64,000 nucleotides of DNA from Bugula neritina. Lineage: Eukaryota; Bryozoa; Gymnolaemata; Cheilostomatida; Bugulidae. Below the pieces are notes generated by a model, which saw only the letters and a program-made list of their open reading frames with translations, was not told where the DNA came from and made no database searches. Of this stretch, positions 60,301 through 64,000 are shown one piece after another. Position 1 is the stretch's first letter; each line of letters begins with the position of its first letter. The position numbers were made by a program, and so were the translations under genes. The DNA lies in the NCBI GenBank assembly GCA_964035545.1, contig OZ037770.1, forward strand, positions 2,292,001 to 2,356,000, in the 5' to 3' direction.

Positions 60301-63300
60301 GTCCCTGGTGTTTTTAGTTGTCAGCCTATTTCAAATGTTCCACTTTCAGGAGGGCAGGCTATGATTGAGTTATATATGCAAAGTTGCTAGCATCTCCATT
60401 AGTGGTAGTTTTAGCACAAGCTCTGAAATAAACAGCAAAATAAAAGCCAAAGCTAATTGAAAATTTGTGTCTCAACAAACATTTTCAAGGCATTCTGGGA
60501 AATTATCTTCTTCCTTCTGCAAACTCTGCTTGTCTGGTGACTAGAGAATATTGCGGAATATTAAGTAGAAACTGTGAGCTCATTGTGTAATATACTAGCT
60601 CTTTGATGCTGTAGAGAGGAGAGTGGAATAGAGTTACCTCCCCTGGGACAGTATGCTACTGGAATACTATTCTTAGATACAGCTACCAGACAGAAGGCAG
60701 AAATGACCTTCACAGACTTGGCCCAAGAATGTGGCGTGCAGGTAAATAGGGTGAAGGTCATACGCATAGCTAATGGAAACCTTCACCTTGATTATGAAGT
60801 GTTTCTTTACATTTACTGTAAACATTGGTTACTACTCTTGATATGTAAACACTATCGGTATAGATAAATACCCACTGCTGTGATATCTACACCTCAGGAA
60901 CATTTAAATTATCATCTTGGTGAATCAGTAAGAGGGTTTATCCTCTCTAAAGTGTTTAATTGAGTCTTTGCACTGGCTTTCTTACTAGCTTTGATCTCTC
61001 CATCGTAACCTTCTCTTACAATGATGTCTTTCCTCTGATTATTGTGTTATCTATAGTATACACTCTTATTTCTACGTATAATGAAATAAATATCTACACC
61101 ATTAGAAGCAGTAGTGGAGAAATTTAGATAGCTTAAGTTCTTTAATTTTATCATTAAATTTTGGTGTGGGACGCTGTTGAAATTCTTGCAAGAACATAAT
61201 TTCTTATGCTATATTCTAACCTTGAAATACAGCCTTTATCAATTTCTCTATCACTGCACCTAGCCCATCTACAGATATCATCTTCCATTTTTCTATTTTA
61301 GGTCATCAAATGGAGAACTATCCCAGTTCTTAACGAAGCTATTGGTGACATCGCGTCCACCAGAGAGCCCCTTCTTCGTCAGGTGAGTAGCTGAAAGAAC
61401 TCTGGCTATATAAGACAAGTAGTTGTATGTCTATCAATACATTAGGTCTCCCATTAGTGTAGTAATTACGTCTCACAGTGAGTAGCACTCTTGGGATGAG
61501 CTCTACAGCTAATCAATATTCAGTAATCCACTTAGCAAGTCAATGACATTGTTTATATCAATGATGTCTTCTAACGGTTTCTTTCAACTCTCTTTGTAGG
61601 TGTTTGTAACCTGTACTAACACAGAAGAGCTCAATAAGAAGGTAATGTTTTGAGATTCTTATAAGCTTGAAGCTCTTCCCGTCCTTTAATATATTTTGTA
61701 CCACAGGCCCTGGAAAGGGATATTGTTCTGGGGGCCATAACATCAGAATTTTTCAAATTTATTCCAAATTCCTATGAATCATTACATAATAAACTTATCA
61801 ATAACTGCAGGCTTCGAGTCTTTAGCATGTACATTTAAAAGATGGTTTTTGTTCACTCTAATTCATAATTGTGTGCAAAATAGTTTTATTTTTTAATGCC
61901 TTTGAGGGCCACATAAATGTAGTCTGGGGGTCATATTTTTAGCATTTCTTGAAAAGCATTTGACCTCTTGACCTGTATTGTGTATTCTAGGTATATTTAC
62001 TGAGGAAGAAAGCCACCCACACCTTAGGTGGGCGTGGCTTCAGATTCTACATCTGCAGCTTGTCAGCTGACACTGTTGTTTACAAGGTATGGTGTTCATT
62101 TGTCTTCTCGCTTTTCATTTGCTAATATATTATCAATCAACCAATCCGCTCACTTTTTGATTAATAAGCCAGAGATAAATTTCTAAAAAATAGTTACACT
62201 TCCTTAATGGTACTTCTTCAAGTAATTGAAATCTATCTATAATCTATAAATTATGATGTTGCTGTGTGAGTTTAGCCCTTTATTCTTGTAATTATAAATA
62301 AAACTTTAGCTAAAAGTATGATATCTTCATTTTATAATTCTGAATATTTTAAGGGTGGGTGGGAAAGGCTTCTTCTATATAGGAAACAGTCAGTTGACTT
62401 GGGCTTATTTTCTGTAATCGAGTGTTTTGTTCAATAAAAATAACCTAATGGTTCAACCTCTACCACTGAGACCGAATATGGTTTACCATGTTCCCATGGA
62501 TACCACATATAGCTTATCAAGCTTCTGTGATGGTTTTACAATGTTCGTTATTTACGCCATATGTGGTCTATTGTGTTACCATGGAAACCAAAGCTGTCTT
62601 ACAATCAACATGATGATTGACTAAGTCCACATTAACCTCTAATAATATTGCTAATGCAGGGTCTGTTTACTCCTGACCAACTGTTCACCTACTTCTGGGA
62701 CCTCCAGCAGCCAGACTTCACCACCAAGATGGCCATGGTGCACAGTAGGTTCTCCACCAACACCTTTCCTAGCTGGGAGAGAGCCCACCCTCAGAGGTAA
62801 GTAATTTTCTAGCTGGGAGAGAGCCCACCCTCAGAGGTAAGTACGTTTGCTAGCAGGGAGAGAGCCCACCCTCAGAGGTAAGTACCTTCCCTAGCTGGGC
62901 GAGAGCCCACCCTCAAAGGTAAGTATTTTGTTGATGCATTTTGTTTTCTTCATTATAAATTTGAAAATTCATCTAAGTAAAATCAGCAATCGTTTGCAAG
63001 ATTTAAGGAATTTAGAGTCTTCTAAGTGCATTATCAGGCTTTTTATGGCAAAAAGTCGAAAACCGCTTCTGTTTTTAGTTGATATTGATAATGGATGTTT
63101 GGTGGCGTTGCTTTTGTAATGCTTCAGATTTTCCAAACTAATTTTAAACACTCACACACAAGTTTATAGTCACCATCCTTGCGAGAAACCCCTGATGGGA
63201 AGGTTTTTTGGTTAAATTGGGCTAAAGACTTATTCAGATGTGGTTGCGTATGAGAAATTATTACTGGATGCTTTTCCTAACATCACCAATGGCCTTTGTC

Positions 63301-63586
63301 GGGTTTGAACCCATGACTTCGTATTTACTAATAATGTTCTACAAAACTGTTGTAAAATGGAAAAGTATGTCTTTCCTTCAGGTATTTGTGTCACAACGGG
63401 GAAATCAACACGCTACGTGGCAACGTCAACCTGATGAAAGCCAGAGAGGGAGTAATGAAGTCTAAAGTGTACGGTGAACAGCTAGCAGACCTGTACCCTG
63501 TGGTAGAAGCTGGTATGTCTGACTCTGGTAGTCTCGACAATGTGCTGGAGTTCCTCATGCATGCCGGGGAGAGGTCCTTGCCCGAG
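57314..63586 (+). CDS. Glutamate synthase (NADH/NADPH-GOGAT), first eight coding exons
   Basis: Exons 57314-57490, 58830-58960, 60615-60741, 61302-61382, 61600-61641, 61991-62086, 62660-62796 and 63382-63586: 996 bp, 332 codons, all phases consistent. The protein moves the glutamine amide nitrogen onto 2-oxoglutarate to give two glutamates. These exons are the N-terminal class II glutamine amidotransferase domain. Evidence: DACGVGFV with the likely nucleophile Cys44 after a 43-residue propeptide; [88 protein letters not shown]. The ATG at 57314 has upstream in-frame stops. The FMN and NAD-binding parts must lie beyond 64000. In animals the enzyme occurs in insects, molluscs and others but not vertebrates (general knowledge). 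Confidence 0.95.
57960..58298. mobile_element. Non-autonomous hAT-like element in GOGAT intron 1
   Basis: Left end ACAGAGTGTCCAACCT and right end TGTTGGACAGCCCTA are imperfect inverted repeats of the hAT-type TGTCCAAC class. Flanks (ATTATAGA and ATCTAGAA) are only partly alike, so the target duplication is eroded or misplaced. Internal GGGCCACAT and GGGGGCCACA blocks recur in the partial copy at 61700-61945. Confidence 0.65.
58566..58612. repeat. 15-bp tandem repeat, three units
   Basis: ATTAGGACACTGTCC repeated three times in GOGAT intron 1. Confidence 0.9.
59851..60105. repeat. 42-bp minisatellite, about six units
   Basis: Unit core CAGTATATAAACACAGTAG then TTGTGACACCTGTGATCACC. One unit is shortened around 59925. 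Since 42 is divisible by three, frames stay open on both strands, giving repeats of 14 residues; these are not genes. Lies in GOGAT intron 2. Confidence 0.92.
61112..61160. repeat. Short dispersed repeat
   Basis: GCAGTAGTGGAGAAAT...AGATAGC..AAGTTCTTT block also found at 59702-59750 and, diverged, at 46910-46955. Confidence 0.65.
61700..61945. mobile_element. Partial copy of the GOGAT-intron hAT-like element
   Basis: Shares GGGGGCCA..ACATCAG, TTTATTCCAAA(C/T)TCCTATGA and GAGGGCCACATAAATG with 57960-58298. Ends missing. Confidence 0.7.
62757..62925 (+). repeat. Four-fold tandem copy of an exon end and its donor site
   Basis: Units of 40, 41 and 41 bp (CTAGCTGGGAGAGAGCCCAC, CCTCAGAGGTAAGTA). 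Donor-like sites fall at 62797, 62837, 62878 and 62919. Only the first keeps GOGAT in frame with the exon at 63382 (AG/G TAT); using any later one puts an AGG TAA stop in frame. Confidence 0.9.
63155..63335 (-). mobile_element. tRNA-derived SINE in GOGAT intron 7
   Basis: Reverse-complement copy: tail AAGTTTATAGTCACCATCCT, body CTGGATGCTTTTCCTAACAT, and B box (GTCGGGTTTGAACCCATGAC on the plus strand). The A box is lost at the 5' end. Confidence 0.85.
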
Positions 63587-64000
63587 GTGTGTTTATAACA
63601 GCATTGATGTCTAATGTGTTTGCAGCTAGATATCACTGAGCATTACAAACAATAAAACATTACGTGATATTTTAAAACAAATACGCGTTAAGCAATTAAA
63701 TGTTACTTGATAAATAGAAATTAAGAAAAAAACTAAATAATTGTAAACTACGGTTAATACTTTTGTTGAATTCTTGCATAGCGTAGTATCACATTTTGGG
63801 GTATTTACAGTGACGTGTGACTATCACTACGTTTCCATTGATTCGCAATATGCGATGCTTGTACTGATGCCTTTGTGCTTGCTGTTTCATTGGATGTAAC
63901 TGTTTCCGAACATCTAATATAATTTCCACTCGCATATATTGTGATGCTTGGAAATGCTTAGACGTGTTTATGTGATATAGACTAACTAGTTATGGCTTAA
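63587..64000. other. GOGAT intron 8, incomplete
   Basis: Begins at donor GAG/GTGTGT. The gene continues beyond the window. Confidence 0.8.

Overview
The window is AT-rich invertebrate nuclear DNA: small exons with GT-AG introns, many (AT)n arrays, and a dense mix of retroelements and DNA transposons. The firmest gene is an animal-type glutamate synthase with clean metazoan-style splice sites. A tRNA-derived SINE whose body carries a 'GGAAGAGCATCCAGTCGTAA' block points to Lophotrochozoa (mollusc, bryozoan or similar). That placement is inference. All assignments come from reading the sequence and from memory of the families; no search was run.

Layout. 1-8503 (+): the 3' part of a coiled-coil gene built from phase-0 mini-exons of 63 bp (21 codons, three heptads), plus one of 42 bp, with a short globular-looking last exon. 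Intron 9 holds a degenerate LINE (-) split by a MITE. 9662-9843 (-): an orphan membrane-protein exon. 11009-11645 (+): a terminal coiled-coil exon with a C-terminal membrane anchor. 12764-13050 (+): an acidic first exon interrupted by (TA)n and a Penelope-like fragment. 14275-17595 (-): a decayed gene resembling the middle and helical domains of guanylate-binding proteins, with a coiled-coil exon. 29050-29895 (-): a second, nonsense-mutated paralogue of that coil exon plus a 42-bp heptad mini-exon. The 1-8503, 15 kb and 29 kb loci look like one family differing in the number of heptad mini-exons.

18-33 kb is mostly repeats: a ~1 kb dispersed element with an internal 21-bp periodic block (three copies), a second dispersed family, and at 30.3-31.56 kb an inverted Penelope-like retroelement end with hammerhead-like cores, carrying a PIF/Harbinger-like MITE in one arm only. 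33.9-34.5 kb is a CTA/CTG triplet array. 36.5-41 kb has LINE fragments and a long cryptically simple tract. 41.76-45.69 kb (+) has phase-consistent exons of an unrecognised gene, with a 1158-bp hAT-type element in an intron. 47-56 kb is repeats and unassigned DNA, including a clear 438-bp MITE.

57314-63586 (+): the first eight coding exons (332 codons) of glutamate synthase, giving most of the glutamine amidotransferase domain and running off the window. The donor site of exon 7 has been tandemly copied four times.
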